Assembly (NCBI RefSeq): GCF_000740675.1
Contig: NZ_JPXI01000029.1
Span: 525,125-589,124 of the forward strand
From: Massilia sp. BSC265
GTDB taxonomy: Bacteria > Pseudomonadota > Gammaproteobacteria > Burkholderiales > Burkholderiaceae_D
Length of the DNA: 64,000 bases
Reading direction: 5' to 3'
The notes beneath the pieces were generated by a model. It ran no database searches, was not told the DNA's origin, and saw only the letters and a list, made by a program, of their open reading frames with translations. This document shows positions 1 through 8,400 of the stretch, piece by piece; within the stretch, counting starts at the first letter, position 1, and each line of letters starts with the position of its first letter. A program made the translations under genes and the position numbers.

Positions 1-1
1 G

Positions 2-349
2 CAGCTTGACCAGTGCACGCCCGAACAGCTCGACCAGCTCGATTTTGGCGTGATCGCCTTTGACGCCGATACCAGCGTGCAGCGCTACAACGCCTTCGAA
101 TCGCAGGCTGCCGGCTTGTCGCCGCAGCGCGTGATCGGCCAACCGCTGTTCACCAATGTTGCCCCCTGCCTGAACAATTTCATGGTGGCCCAGCGCTTCG
201 AAGACGCCATGGCCGAAGGCAGCCCCCTGGACGATACCATCGACTACGTGCTGACCCTGCGCATGCGCCCGGTCAAGGTGGCCCTGCGCCTGCTGGCCAG
301 TCCGGCAAGCAGCCGGCGCTACGTGCTGGTCCAGCGCCAAGCGCGCTGA
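2..349 (+). CDS. Photoactive yellow protein-like PAS domain protein (5' truncated)
   Basis: The reading frame is open from base 2, so the start lies outside the window. About 115 residues are visible and cover nearly a whole PYP-type PAS domain. Compared with Halorhodospira PYP (125 aa, recalled from memory), the residues matching the chromophore-pocket Tyr42, Asn43, Glu46 and the p-coumaroyl-linking Cys69 are all kept: YNAFES stands for YNAAEG, and the Cys sits in VAPC with its codon at 167-169. Thr50 and Arg52 are replaced by Ala and Leu. The C-terminal beta strands (RMRPVKVALRLL, RYVLVQ) also match. The gene ends 29 bp before a diguanylate cyclase, which suggests a blue-light or sensory input to c-di-GMP. 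Whether a chromophore is bound is inference, because the synthesis genes (tyrosine ammonia lyase and coumaroyl ligase) are not in the window. Confidence 0.75.
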   Translation, partial: QLDQCTPEQLDQLDFGVIAFDADTSVQRYNAFESQAAGLSPQRVIGQPLFTNVAPCLNNFMVAQRFEDAMAEGSPLDDTIDYVLTLRMRPVKVALRLLASPASSRRYVLVQRQAR

Positions 350-378
350 TCCGCACCGCACGCGAAAGTCGAGACCAG

Positions 379-1740
379 GTGAACAGTATCGAAGAGACGT
401 ACCAGCAGCTGCGTGCCGAGCACGAGGCGCTGATCCAGTTCCTGTACCTGGCCCCGGTGGGCCTCGTACAGGCCGACCTCGACGGCGGGATCGTCATGAT
501 GAACCCGATCTCGGCCCAGCTCCTGATGCCGCTCTCGCGCGACGGGGGGCTGGATAACCTGTTCACGGCGCTGGAAGGCGTGGCGCCCGAACTGCGCCAC
601 CTGTGCAGCGATTTCACCAGTGTCGCAGGCAAGATCTGCGACGGCCTGCACGTGCACCTGAACGCCGGCGGCGCCGCCAGGAAGATCCCGCAGATCCTCG
701 CCATCACCCTGCTCAAGCTCGACGCGCAGCGCATCATGGCGGTGATCGACGACGTTACCCTGCAGGTGCGGCGCGAGCGCCAGCTGCGCCAGAACGACGC
801 CTGGCTCAACGCCATCCTGACCGGCATTGCCGACTACGCCCTCGTCGGCCTCGATGCCAGGGGCGCGATCACCGAATGGAATGCCAGCGTCGGCCGCGTC
901 ACCGGCTTCGGCCAGGATGTGGTGGGCCAGCCCTATTCCATTTTCTATCCGCCGGACGCGACGACGCCGGAGCGCCTGCTCGACCGCCTGCGCGACGCCG
1001 AACGCGACGGCTGGAGCCTCGACGAGGGCAAGCGCGTGCGCGCCGACGGCAGCAGCTTCTGGGGCAGCGCCCTGATCGCGCCCTTGCCCGAGCGCGATCC
1101 GCCCTGCGGCCTCGAAGCGGACGGTCCGGCTTACTGCCTGATCCTGCGCGATATCACCGACAAGCGCGAGGCCAGCGAACGGCGCCGCCGCGAAGCCTTC
1201 GGCGACTACCTCACCGGGCTGGCCAACCGCCGCGCCTTCTTCGAGGCGGCCGAACAGGAACTCACCCGCAGCATGTCGGTGCCGCGCCCGACCGCCGTGA
1301 TCGCGCTCGACGCCGACCATTTCAAGGCCATCAACGACCGCTACGGCCATCCGGCCGGCGACGCCGTGCTGCAGCACCTGGCGGCGATCCTGGTCGAGAC
1401 CTTCCGCGAGGTCGACGTGGTCGCGCGCATCGGCGGCGAGGAGTTCGCGGTGCTGCTGCCGTCCACCGACCTGCCGCGCGCGGCGGTGGTGGCGGAACGC
1501 CTGCGTGCCAGCGTGGCCTCGCAAGTCGTCCACTTTGATGGACAGCGTATCCGCTACACTGTCAGCCTCGGGGTCGCCAGCCTGCTCGATGGCGATGGCG
1601 GCATCGACCTGCTGCTCAAGCGTGCCGACCAGGCCCTGTACGCCGCCAAGCGCGCCGGCCGCAACCGCGTCGAGCGCTGGCGCCCCGAAATGGCGTCCGG
1701 CCCCGTCCACCAACCCGAAGGAGATCGCAAGCATGCATGA
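379..1740 (+). CDS. PAS-GGDEF diguanylate cyclase
   Basis: Predicted to make c-di-GMP from two GTP. The GTG start at 379 lies 29 bp after the PYP-like gene. Order of parts: an N-terminal PAS-like module of about 135 residues that is shared with the next gene (hallmarks QFLYLAP, MMNP, RDGGLDNL, VIDDVTLQVRRER), a second PAS domain at about 145-270 (WNASVGRVTGFG, RADGSSFWGS), and a GGDEF domain at about 275-445. The active site is GGEEF at residues 352-356. A RxxD inhibitory I-site (REVD) sits five residues before it, so product inhibition is expected. No membrane segment is visible, so the protein is probably cytosolic. It overlaps the next gene by 8 bp, indicating translational coupling. Confidence 0.93.
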   Translation: MNSIEETYQQLRAEHEALIQFLYLAPVGLVQADLDGGIVMMNPISAQLLMPLSRDGGLDNLFTALEGVAPELRHLCSDFTSVAGKICDGLHVHLNAGGAARKIPQILAITLLKLDAQRIMAVIDDVTLQVRRERQLRQNDAWLNAILTGIADYALVGLDARGAITEWNASVGRVTGFGQDVVGQPYSIFYPPDATTPERLLDRLRDAERDGWSLDEGKRVRADGSSFWGSALIAPLPERDPPCGLEADGPAYCLILRDITDKREASERRRREAFGDYLTGLANRRAFFEAAEQELTRSMSVPRPTAVIALDADHFKAINDRYGHPAGDAVLQHLAAILVETFREVDVVARIGGEEFAVLLPSTDLPRAAVVAERLRASVASQVVHFDGQRIRYTVSLGVASLLDGDGGIDLLLKRADQALYAAKRAGRNRVERWRPEMASGPVHQPEGDRKHA

Positions 1741-3496
1741 CCCGAGCGATGCCTATGAAGCCCTGGTGCAGTTCCTGTACCGTGCGCCGATTGGGCTGGC
1801 CCAGATCGCGCCCGACGGCACCGTCGACATGCTCAACCCGATGGCGTCGAACCTCCTGATGCCGATCGCCCGCGACGGCGGCCTGGACAATCTGTATGCC
1901 GTGCTGGCGCCGATCGCGCCCCAGTTGCCGCAGCTCGCCGCCGAGTTCCGCGACGCCTCGGGCGTCATCTGCGAAGGCCTGCGCGCGCCCCTGCCGCCCG
2001 AACTCACGGCGCCGGGCAGCCCGCAGGTGCTGGCAATCAGCCTGATGAAGCTCGACGGCGAGCGCCTGATGGCGGTCGTCACCGACGCCACCCTGGAGGT
2101 GCAGCGCGAGCAGGAAACCCTGCTGCGCCGGCTGCGCAATGCCGCCCGTACCGATGCGCTCACGCGCATGCCGAACCGCGAAGCGGTGCGCGAGCAGCTG
2201 CAGCACCTGGTCGCGCGGCCGCTCGCGGCCGGCGAGTTTGCGGTGCTGTTCATGAACTGCGACCGCTTCCGCCAGATCAACGATACCCTCGGCCAGGCCG
2301 CCGGCGACGAACTGCTGGTGCAGATCGCCGACCGTATCCGCGGCGCGCTGCGCCCGCCCAGCGACCGCATCGATGCGCACAGCAGTACCGGCCAGCTGGC
2401 CGCGCGGGTGGGCGGCGACGAATTCGTCGTGGTGCTCGACGGGATGCGCGCGCGCGAGGATGCCGAGCGGGTCGCCGGCCGCATCCTCGATGCGCTGGCG
2501 CGCCCTTACCGGGTGCAGGGGCATGAGGTGGTGTGCGGCACCAGCCTCGGCCTGGCCTGGGGAGCCGAATCCAGCCACTGCGGCGCGCGCGACGCCGACG
2601 AAATCCTGCGCGACGCCGGCATCGCGATGGTCGAGGCCAAGCGCGCCGGCGGGGCCCGCCATCTGGTGTTCGAGGCATCCATGCGCGAACGGGCCGCGCG
2701 CCGCGCGGGCATCGAAGCCGAGCTGCGCCAGGCCCTGGCCGAAGAACAGCTGTTCGTGGTCTACCAGCCGGTGGTCGGCCTGCTGCCGGACGGCGGCACC
2801 GATTACGCCGCCGGCGTCGAGGCGCTGGTGCGCTGGCGCCATCCGGTGCGCGGCGTCGTGCCGCCGATCGAATTCATCACCGTCGCCGAAGAGTGCGGCC
2901 TGATCGGCGCGGTGGGCGACTTCGTGCTCGAACGTTCCTGCCGCGACTTCATGGACTGGCGCACTCGCCTGGGCGAAGCTGCGCCGCGCCTGCTCGCGGT
3001 GAACCTGTCGCGCGCCCAGCTCGGGCAGCCGGGCTGGATCGACAGCGTGCGCCGCATCTTGCAGGTCACCGGCATCGCGCCGGAGCAGCTCCAGCTCGAA
3101 GTCACCGAAAGCCTGGCGGCGCAGGACCAGGGCATCCAGCAGCGTCTGCACGAACTGAAGGCGCTCGGCATCCAGCTGGCGCTGGACGATTTCGGCACGG
3201 GCTATTCCTCGCTGTCGAGCCTGCACCTGCTGCCGGTGGACACGGTCAAGATCGACCGCTCCTTCGTGAGCCAGGCCGACACCAGCCGCCACCACCAGGT
3301 GCTGATCGAAGCGACCGTCAAGGTGGCCGAGAGCCTGGGCATGAAGACCGTGGCCGAAGGCATCGAGACCCAGTCCCAGGCAGACGTCGTACGGGCCCAG
3401 TGCTGCGCCAAGGGGCAGGGCTACTTCTACAGCCGCCCGCTGCCGTCCGACGCCCTGCTCGACTGGCTGGCCAGCCACGAAGAAGCCACTGCCTGA
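1733..3496 (+). CDS. PAS-like GGDEF-EAL bifunctional c-di-GMP protein
   Basis: 587 aa. The ATG at 1733 was chosen because AAGGAG lies 9 bases upstream; it overlaps the end of the preceding cyclase. The N-terminal module (about 1-115) is a paralogue of the one in that cyclase. A GGDEF domain follows with an intact GGDEF motif at 227-231, then an EAL domain with EAL at 363-365, DDFGTGYSS and KTVAEGIET, so the known metal and catalytic positions of EAL phosphodiesterases appear present. It could make or degrade c-di-GMP; in such hybrids the EAL activity often dominates. Pairing a cyclase and a hybrid enzyme with the same sensory module suggests opposing enzymes reading the same signal. That last point is inference. 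Confidence 0.93.
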   Translation: MHDPSDAYEALVQFLYRAPIGLAQIAPDGTVDMLNPMASNLLMPIARDGGLDNLYAVLAPIAPQLPQLAAEFRDASGVICEGLRAPLPPELTAPGSPQVLAISLMKLDGERLMAVVTDATLEVQREQETLLRRLRNAARTDALTRMPNREAVREQLQHLVARPLAAGEFAVLFMNCDRFRQINDTLGQAAGDELLVQIADRIRGALRPPSDRIDAHSSTGQLAARVGGDEFVVVLDGMRAREDAERVAGRILDALARPYRVQGHEVVCGTSLGLAWGAESSHCGARDADEILRDAGIAMVEAKRAGGARHLVFEASMRERAARRAGIEAELRQALAEEQLFVVYQPVVGLLPDGGTDYAAGVEALVRWRHPVRGVVPPIEFITVAEECGLIGAVGDFVLERSCRDFMDWRTRLGEAAPRLLAVNLSRAQLGQPGWIDSVRRILQVTGIAPEQLQLEVTESLAAQDQGIQQRLHELKALGIQLALDDFGTGYSSLSSLHLLPVDTVKIDRSFVSQADTSRHHQVLIEATVKVAESLGMKTVAEGIETQSQADVVRAQCCAKGQGYFYSRPLPSDALLDWLASHEEATA

Positions 3497-3513
3497 ACAG
3501 TTCGTACGCCTCC

Positions 3514-3545
3514 TCCTACATGAGCTGACGCCGCGCTCCTATTCT
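3514..3545 (+). promoter_or_regulatory. Conserved promoter block upstream of first small lipoprotein
   Basis: Three exact blocks, TCCTACA, CTGACGCC and TCCTATT, each separated by 4 bases, lie 88 bp before the ATG. The same blocks with the same spacing recur 89 bp before the second lipoprotein gene (3977). TCGCATGATG and a CCAAACC/CAAACCA-like purine-rich leader are also shared downstream. I cannot assign a sigma factor. Confidence 0.5.
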
Positions 3546-3601
3546 GGACACGCGGCTGTCTTCGCATGATGCGCATTCCCGAACAAACCAAGGAGAAAGC
3601 G

Positions 3602-3865
3602 ATGAAAAAAGCAATCCAGAGCGCACTGCTGGGCGGTGTCATGGCGTTTGCACTGGCGGCCTGCAGCTCGACCGGCACCACCACCGATACCGGCACGACC
3701 TCCGGCGCGTCCGGCACCACCGGCACCACCGGCAGCAGTGCCACCGGCACCGGCACCGACCCCAGCACCGGCATCGGCACCGCCACCGGAAACGGTTCGA
3801 TCAGTCCGGTCACCACACCGCCGGCAGCCGTCAGCTCGCAAATCCCGCCGACCAGCGGCCAATAA
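3602..3865 (+). CDS. Small Thr/Gly/Ser-rich lipoprotein
   Basis: 87 aa. The ATG at 3602 follows AAGGAGAAAGCG, a good ribosome site; an in-frame ATG at 3566 lacks one. Residues 1-20 form a lipoprotein signal (MKKAIQ, hydrophobic core, LAAC) with the lipidated Cys at 21. The mature part is almost entirely Thr, Gly, Ser, Ala and Pro, with TGTT-type runs, and is probably unstructured and periplasmic or surface exposed. No enzymatic motif is seen. The next gene looks like a diverged duplicate with the same architecture, signal and promoter. Function unknown. Confidence 0.8.
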   Translation: MKKAIQSALLGGVMAFALAACSSTGTTTDTGTTSGASGTTGTTGSSATGTGTDPSTGIGTATGNGSISPVTTPPAAVSSQIPPTSGQ

Positions 3866-3884
3866 GTCCCGGCGCAGCAGTACC

Positions 3885-3920
3885 CGAGCCGGCCGGCCCC
3901 GCCGGACCGGCTCCCGTTTC
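3885..3920 (+). terminator. Candidate terminator after first lipoprotein gene
   Basis: Inverted repeat GAGCCGG / CCGGCTC (3885-3891 with 3907-3913), extended by further GG/CC pairing, followed by CCGTTTCC. The stem is strong but the T tract is weak. Confidence 0.45.
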
Positions 3921-3976
3921 CAGTGTGAACACAGTCGACGTCGCCCGCCCATACACTTCAGTATATGTACGCCCGG

Positions 3977-4008
3977 TCCTACACTGACTGACGCCTTGTT
4001 CCTATTTC
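3977..4008 (+). promoter_or_regulatory. Conserved promoter block upstream of second small lipoprotein
   Basis: Same TCCTACA-N4-CTGACGCC-N4-TCCTATT arrangement as at 3514, here 89 bp before the ATG at 4066. The CTCGCATGATG further down is also shared. The copy suggests that the promoter and gene were duplicated together, or that both respond to one regulator. Confidence 0.5.
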
Positions 4009-4065
4009 ACGTGCACCGTGCACCTCGCATGATGATCTGACCCATCCAAACCGAGGAGAATACGA

Positions 4066-4410
4066 ATGAACAAGCTCAACACCGTCCTGCTGGGCAGCAT
4101 CATGGCCCTGTCCCTGGCAGCGTGCAACACGACCGGCTCGGGCGCCGACACCGATCCCGGCGCCTCCGGTTCCACCTCGGGCTCGTCGATGAGCTCGGGC
4201 AGCATGGGCACGACCGGCCAGGGCAGCTCCAGCGCCTCCGGCAACGTCGGCAGCGGCGCCACCAGCGGCACCTCCGACACCGGCACTTCCGGTACTTCCA
4301 GCAGCGGCACCACCAGCGGCTCGGGCCAGAGCGGCATGAACACCGGCACCACCAACACCACCAACACCCCGCCGGCGACCAACTCGTCGACCTCGGGTAC
4401 CGGCCGCTAA
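4066..4410 (+). CDS. Small Ser/Gly/Thr-rich lipoprotein, paralogue of the preceding one
   Basis: 114 aa. The ATG follows a GAGGAGAA ribosome site. A lipoprotein signal with LAAC gives lipidated Cys20. The mature region is low-complexity Ser, Gly and Thr (about residues 22-110) with short repeats such as GSSMSSGSMG and TNTTNT, and no recognisable fold. The leader, composition and upstream region resemble the 87-aa lipoprotein just before it. It may be a stress-induced envelope protein, but only the lipoprotein nature is supported by the sequence. Confidence 0.8.
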   Translation: MNKLNTVLLGSIMALSLAACNTTGSGADTDPGASGSTSGSSMSSGSMGTTGQGSSSASGNVGSGATSGTSDTGTSGTSSSGTTSGSGQSGMNTGTTNTTNTPPATNSSTSGTGR

Positions 4411-4480
4411 GCGGCCTCGCGGACCTGGCGCGCGCTCCCCCTGCGCTGTCCGCGAACTTCCGGCCGGGCAACCGGCCCTG

Positions 4481-4512
4481 CAGCCCGGCCGCACTGCCGG
4501 GCTGCTGCTTTT
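4481..4512 (+). terminator. Rho-independent terminator after the lipoprotein pair
   Basis: Perfect 9-bp stem CAGCCCGGC (4481-4489) / GCCGGGCTG (4496-4504) with a 6-nt loop, followed by CTGCTTTT. It lies 70 bp past the lipoprotein stop. The rest of the 4411-4676 gap shows no gene. Confidence 0.75.
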
Positions 4513-4676
4513 CCGGCAGTCGCGCCCGGTATCGGCCACATCGACTTCCCGGGCCTGGCACCATCCACAAGGTCGTGACGCTCGTTGAAGCCGGTCGAGC
4601 CGGCGCCGGCGTTGTAAATTCGCCACTAGCCTTTGCCTTCGGTCCGCCTTTTTTCGCTGGCTTGCAGGCGGCACGT

Positions 4677-5360
4677 CTAGGCGTACCCGACCCAGCCCCT
4701 GAACACGCCCGCCGCGTAGAACATGCTCACTTCCTTGAAGCCTTCTTCGCGCAACAAGGCCTCGTCCTGCTCCGGCGCCAGCACCGGCAGCACGCGTTCG
4801 ATCAGCTCGCGCCGGCGCCGTGCTTCCTCCGGCGGCGCACCGGAGGCCACCGCATAGGCCTCGTCGCGCGCCAGCCACAGCGCGCGCTCGTCCTCGTCCT
4901 GGGCAAAGCTCATGTGGGCCGCCACGAAGGGCGCCCCGCGCCGCAGGCGCTGCCGGATCACGCGCACCGCATGGCGGCGCTCGCACAGCGGCATGAAATG
5001 CATCGTCAGCAGGCAGGCCGCGGCATCGAAGGGCCCCAGCGGTGCGGCATCCACGTAGCCCTCGTGCAGCCTGACCCGCCCGGCGTGCTCGCCGACGGTG
5101 TCCTGGGCCAACTCCAGCATGTCGTGCGAGGGGTCGACGCCGTCGAAGCTCCACCCCGGCTGGGCATCGGCAAAGGCCTTCAGTTCCAGCCCGCCTCCCG
5201 CGCCCAGCACCAGCACCCGCGCATCCGGCGGCGACCGCTCGGCCAGCAGCACCTGCGCCATGCGCTGCAGGTCGCGGAAACCCGGCACCAGGCGCGGCGG
5301 TCCTTCATGGTAATGGGCGACCGCACCCGGGTCGGAAAAATGCCTCATTGCACTTCTCAT
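4677..5360 (-). CDS. Class I SAM-dependent methyltransferase
   Basis: 227 aa. The ATG at 5360 was chosen because GAGGTG lies 6-9 bases upstream; a second in-frame ATG is four codons later. The fold shows the Rossmann SAM site VLVLGAGGGLELKAF (motif I, about residues 49-63), the acidic ribose-binding region DGVDPSHDMLELA and motif FDAAACLLTMHFM. Such enzymes transfer a methyl group from SAM, but no substrate-defining feature is visible. Monocistronic, transcribed divergently from mfd. The substrate could be a small molecule, as in the UbiE/type-11 group. Confidence 0.8.
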   Translation of the reverse strand: MRSAMRHFSDPGAVAHYHEGPPRLVPGFRDLQRMAQVLLAERSPPDARVLVLGAGGGLELKAFADAQPGWSFDGVDPSHDMLELAQDTVGEHAGRVRLHEGYVDAAPLGPFDAAACLLTMHFMPLCERRHAVRVIRQRLRRGAPFVAAHMSFAQDEDERALWLARDEAYAVASGAPPEEARRRRELIERVLPVLAPEQDEALLREEGFKEVSMFYAAGVFRGWVGYA

Positions 5361-5455
5361 GCTTCACCTCGTTCACGTTGGCGGCACCGAGGCCGGGGCC
5401 GCGACGCCAGGGCGTCCTGCCCTGCGCCACCCCTACGCGGGCCAGACCATTCGTC

Positions 5456-5461
5456 TATAAT
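5456..5461 (+). promoter_or_regulatory. Candidate -10 element of mfd
   Basis: A perfect TATAAT 35 bp before the mfd ATG. No good -35 hexamer stands 16-18 bp upstream, so only the -10 is proposed. Confidence 0.4.
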
Positions 5462-5496
5462 GGCCAGTCACTGTTGCGAACGTCACTGCGCGCTCA

Positions 5497-8400
5497 ATGC
5501 CTTTCGATCTCAAGAAAAATCTTCCCAAGCCAGGAACCCGTTTTGCCTTGCCGGCCCTGCACGGCTCGAGCGACGCCTATGCGCTCGCGACTGCCGCGCT
5601 GGCGCTGAAGGCCAACAAGCAGATACTGACCGTGATCGTGGCCAATGCCAGCGACGGCCAGCGTCTGCTCGACGAAATACCCTGGTTTGCGGACGGCCGA
5701 CTAGCCTGCCACCTGCTGCCGGACTGGGAAACCTTGCCCTACGACGCGTTCTCGCCGCACCAGGACCTGGTGTCGGAACGCCTCGCCACGCTGCACGAGA
5801 TCCGCAACGGCCAGTGCGACGTGCTGGTGGTGCCGGCTACCACCGCGCTGGTGCGGCTGGCCCCGCCGTCCTTCCTTGCAGCCTACACCTTCTTCTTCCG
5901 GCAGGGCGAACGCCTGGACGAAGCCAGGCTGAAGGCCCAGCTGACCCTGGCCGGCTATACCCACGTGTCGCAGGTGATGTCGCCGGGCGAGTACTCGGTG
6001 CGCGGCGGCCTGATCGACCTGTTCCCGATGGGCTCGGCCCTGCCCTACCGCCTCGATTTGTTCGGGGACGAGATCGAATCGATCCGGACCTTCGACGCCG
6101 ACACCCAGCGCTCGCTGTATCCGGTCAAGGAAGTGCGCCTGCTGCCGGGCCGCGAATTCCCGATGGACGAAGCAGCCAGGACAAGCTTCCGCGGCCGCTG
6201 GCGCGAGCGCTTCGAGGGCGATCCTTCGCGCTCGCCGATCTACCGCGACATCGGCAACGGCATCGCCTCGGCCGGCATCGAGTACTACCTGCCGCTGTTC
6301 TTCGACGAGACCGCGACCCTGTTCGACTACCTGCCCCAGGACGCCACCCTGGCCCTGGTCGGCGACATCGAGGCTGCCATCCAGCGCTTCTGGCTCGATA
6401 CCGAATCGCGCTACAAGTTCCTGAAGAGCGACCGCGAACGGCCGATCCTCGAGCCGCGCGAGCTGTTCCTGGGCGCCGAGCAATTCTTCAGCTGCGCCAA
6501 GCCGCACGGCCGCTGGACCATCGGCCGCGACCCGGCCGCCCCGGCTTCGGAGCTGTCGGCGCCGCTGCCCGATATCTCGGTCAACCGCCGCCTCGACGAC
6601 CCACTGACCAACCTGCGTGCCTATCTGCTGCGCCAGGATGCGCGCGTGATGATCGTTGCCGATTCGGCCGGCCGCCGCGAGACCCTGCAGCAGTACTTCC
6701 ATGAATACCAGCTGGAGCTGGCGCCGGTCGAAGGCTTCGAGGGCTTGCGCGCCACCGATGCGAAACTGACGCTCGGCGTAGCGCCGCTGCAGGCAGGGTT
6801 CGAGCTGAGCGAAGAAGCGGCCGGCCGCCTGGTCTTCATCACCGAAACCGAGCTGTACGCGGGTTCGGGCCGCCGCGCCGGCAAGAAGAAGCAGGAAGCG
6901 GCCAGCCAGGTCGAATCGATGGTGCGCGACCTGTCGGAGCTGAAGGTCGGGGACCCGGTGGTCCACATCAACCACGGCATCGGCCGCTACATGGGCTTGA
7001 TGAGCATGGACCTGGGCGAAGGCGAGACCGAGTTCCTGCACCTGGAATACGCAAAGGAAACCAAGCTCTACGTGCCGGTATCGCAGCTGCACGTGATCTC
7101 GCGCTACTCGGGCACCTCGCCGGAGGACGCGCCGCTGCACACCCTCGGCTCCGGCCAGTGGGACAAGGCCAAGCGCAAAGCCGCCGAGCAGGTGCGCGAC
7201 ACCGCCGCCGAACTGCTCAACCTGTACGCGCGCCGCGCCGCGCGCCAGGGCCACGCCTTCGAATATTCCAGCATCGACTACGAGAACTTCGCCGCCAGCT
7301 TCGGCTTCGACGAGACACCGGACCAGCGTGAAGCCATCCATAACGTCATCAAGGACATGACCTCGGGCCGCCCGATGGATCGCCTGGTGTGCGGCGACGT
7401 CGGCTTCGGCAAGACCGAGGTGGCCCTGCGCGCCGCCTTCATCGCCGTCATGGGCGGCAAGCAGGTCGCGATCCTGGCGCCGACCACCCTGCTGGCCGAG
7501 CAGCACGCCCAGACCTTCGCCGACCGCTTCGCCGACTGGCCAGTCAGAATCGCCGAGCTGTCGCGCTTCAGGACAGGAAAAGAAATCAACAATGCCATCA
7601 AGGGCATGGCCGACGGCACGCTCGACATCGTCATTGGCACCCACAAGCTGCTCTCTACAGACGTGAAGTTCACACGCCTGGGCCTCGTGATCATCGACGA
7701 GGAACACCGCTTCGGCGTGCGCCAGAAGGAAGCACTGAAAGCCCTGCGCGCCGAGGTCGACGTGCTGACGCTCACCGCAACGCCGATCCCGCGTACCCTC
7801 GGCATGGCCCTGGAAGGCCTGCGCGACTTCTCGATCATCGCCACCGCGCCCCAGAAGCGCCTGGCGATCAAGACCTTCGTGCGCAGCGAGGACGGCTCCG
7901 TGATCCGCGAAGCCTGCCTGCGCGAACTGAAGCGCGGCGGCCAGATCTACTTCCTGCACAACGAGGTCGAGACCATCGAGAACCGCCGCGCCATGTTGCA
8001 GGAGCTGCTGCCGGAAGCGCGCATCGGCGTGGCCCACGGCCAGATGCACGAGCGCGACCTGGAAAAGGTGATGCGCGACTTCGTCCAGCAGCGCTACAAC
8101 ATCCTGCTGTGCACGACCATCATCGAGACCGGCATCGACGTGCCGACCGCGAACACCATCATCATGCACCGCGCCGACCGCTTCGGCCTGGCCCAGCTGC
8201 ACCAGCTGCGCGGCCGCGTCGGCCGTTCGCACCACCAGGCCTATGCCTACCTCCTTGTCAGCGATGTTTCCGGCCTGACCAAGCAGGCGCAGCGCCGCCT
8301 GGACGCGATCCAGGCCATGGAGGAACTGGGCAGCGGCTTCTACCTGGCGATGCACGACCTGGAAATCCGCGGCGCCGGCGAGGTGCTGGGCGAGAACCAG

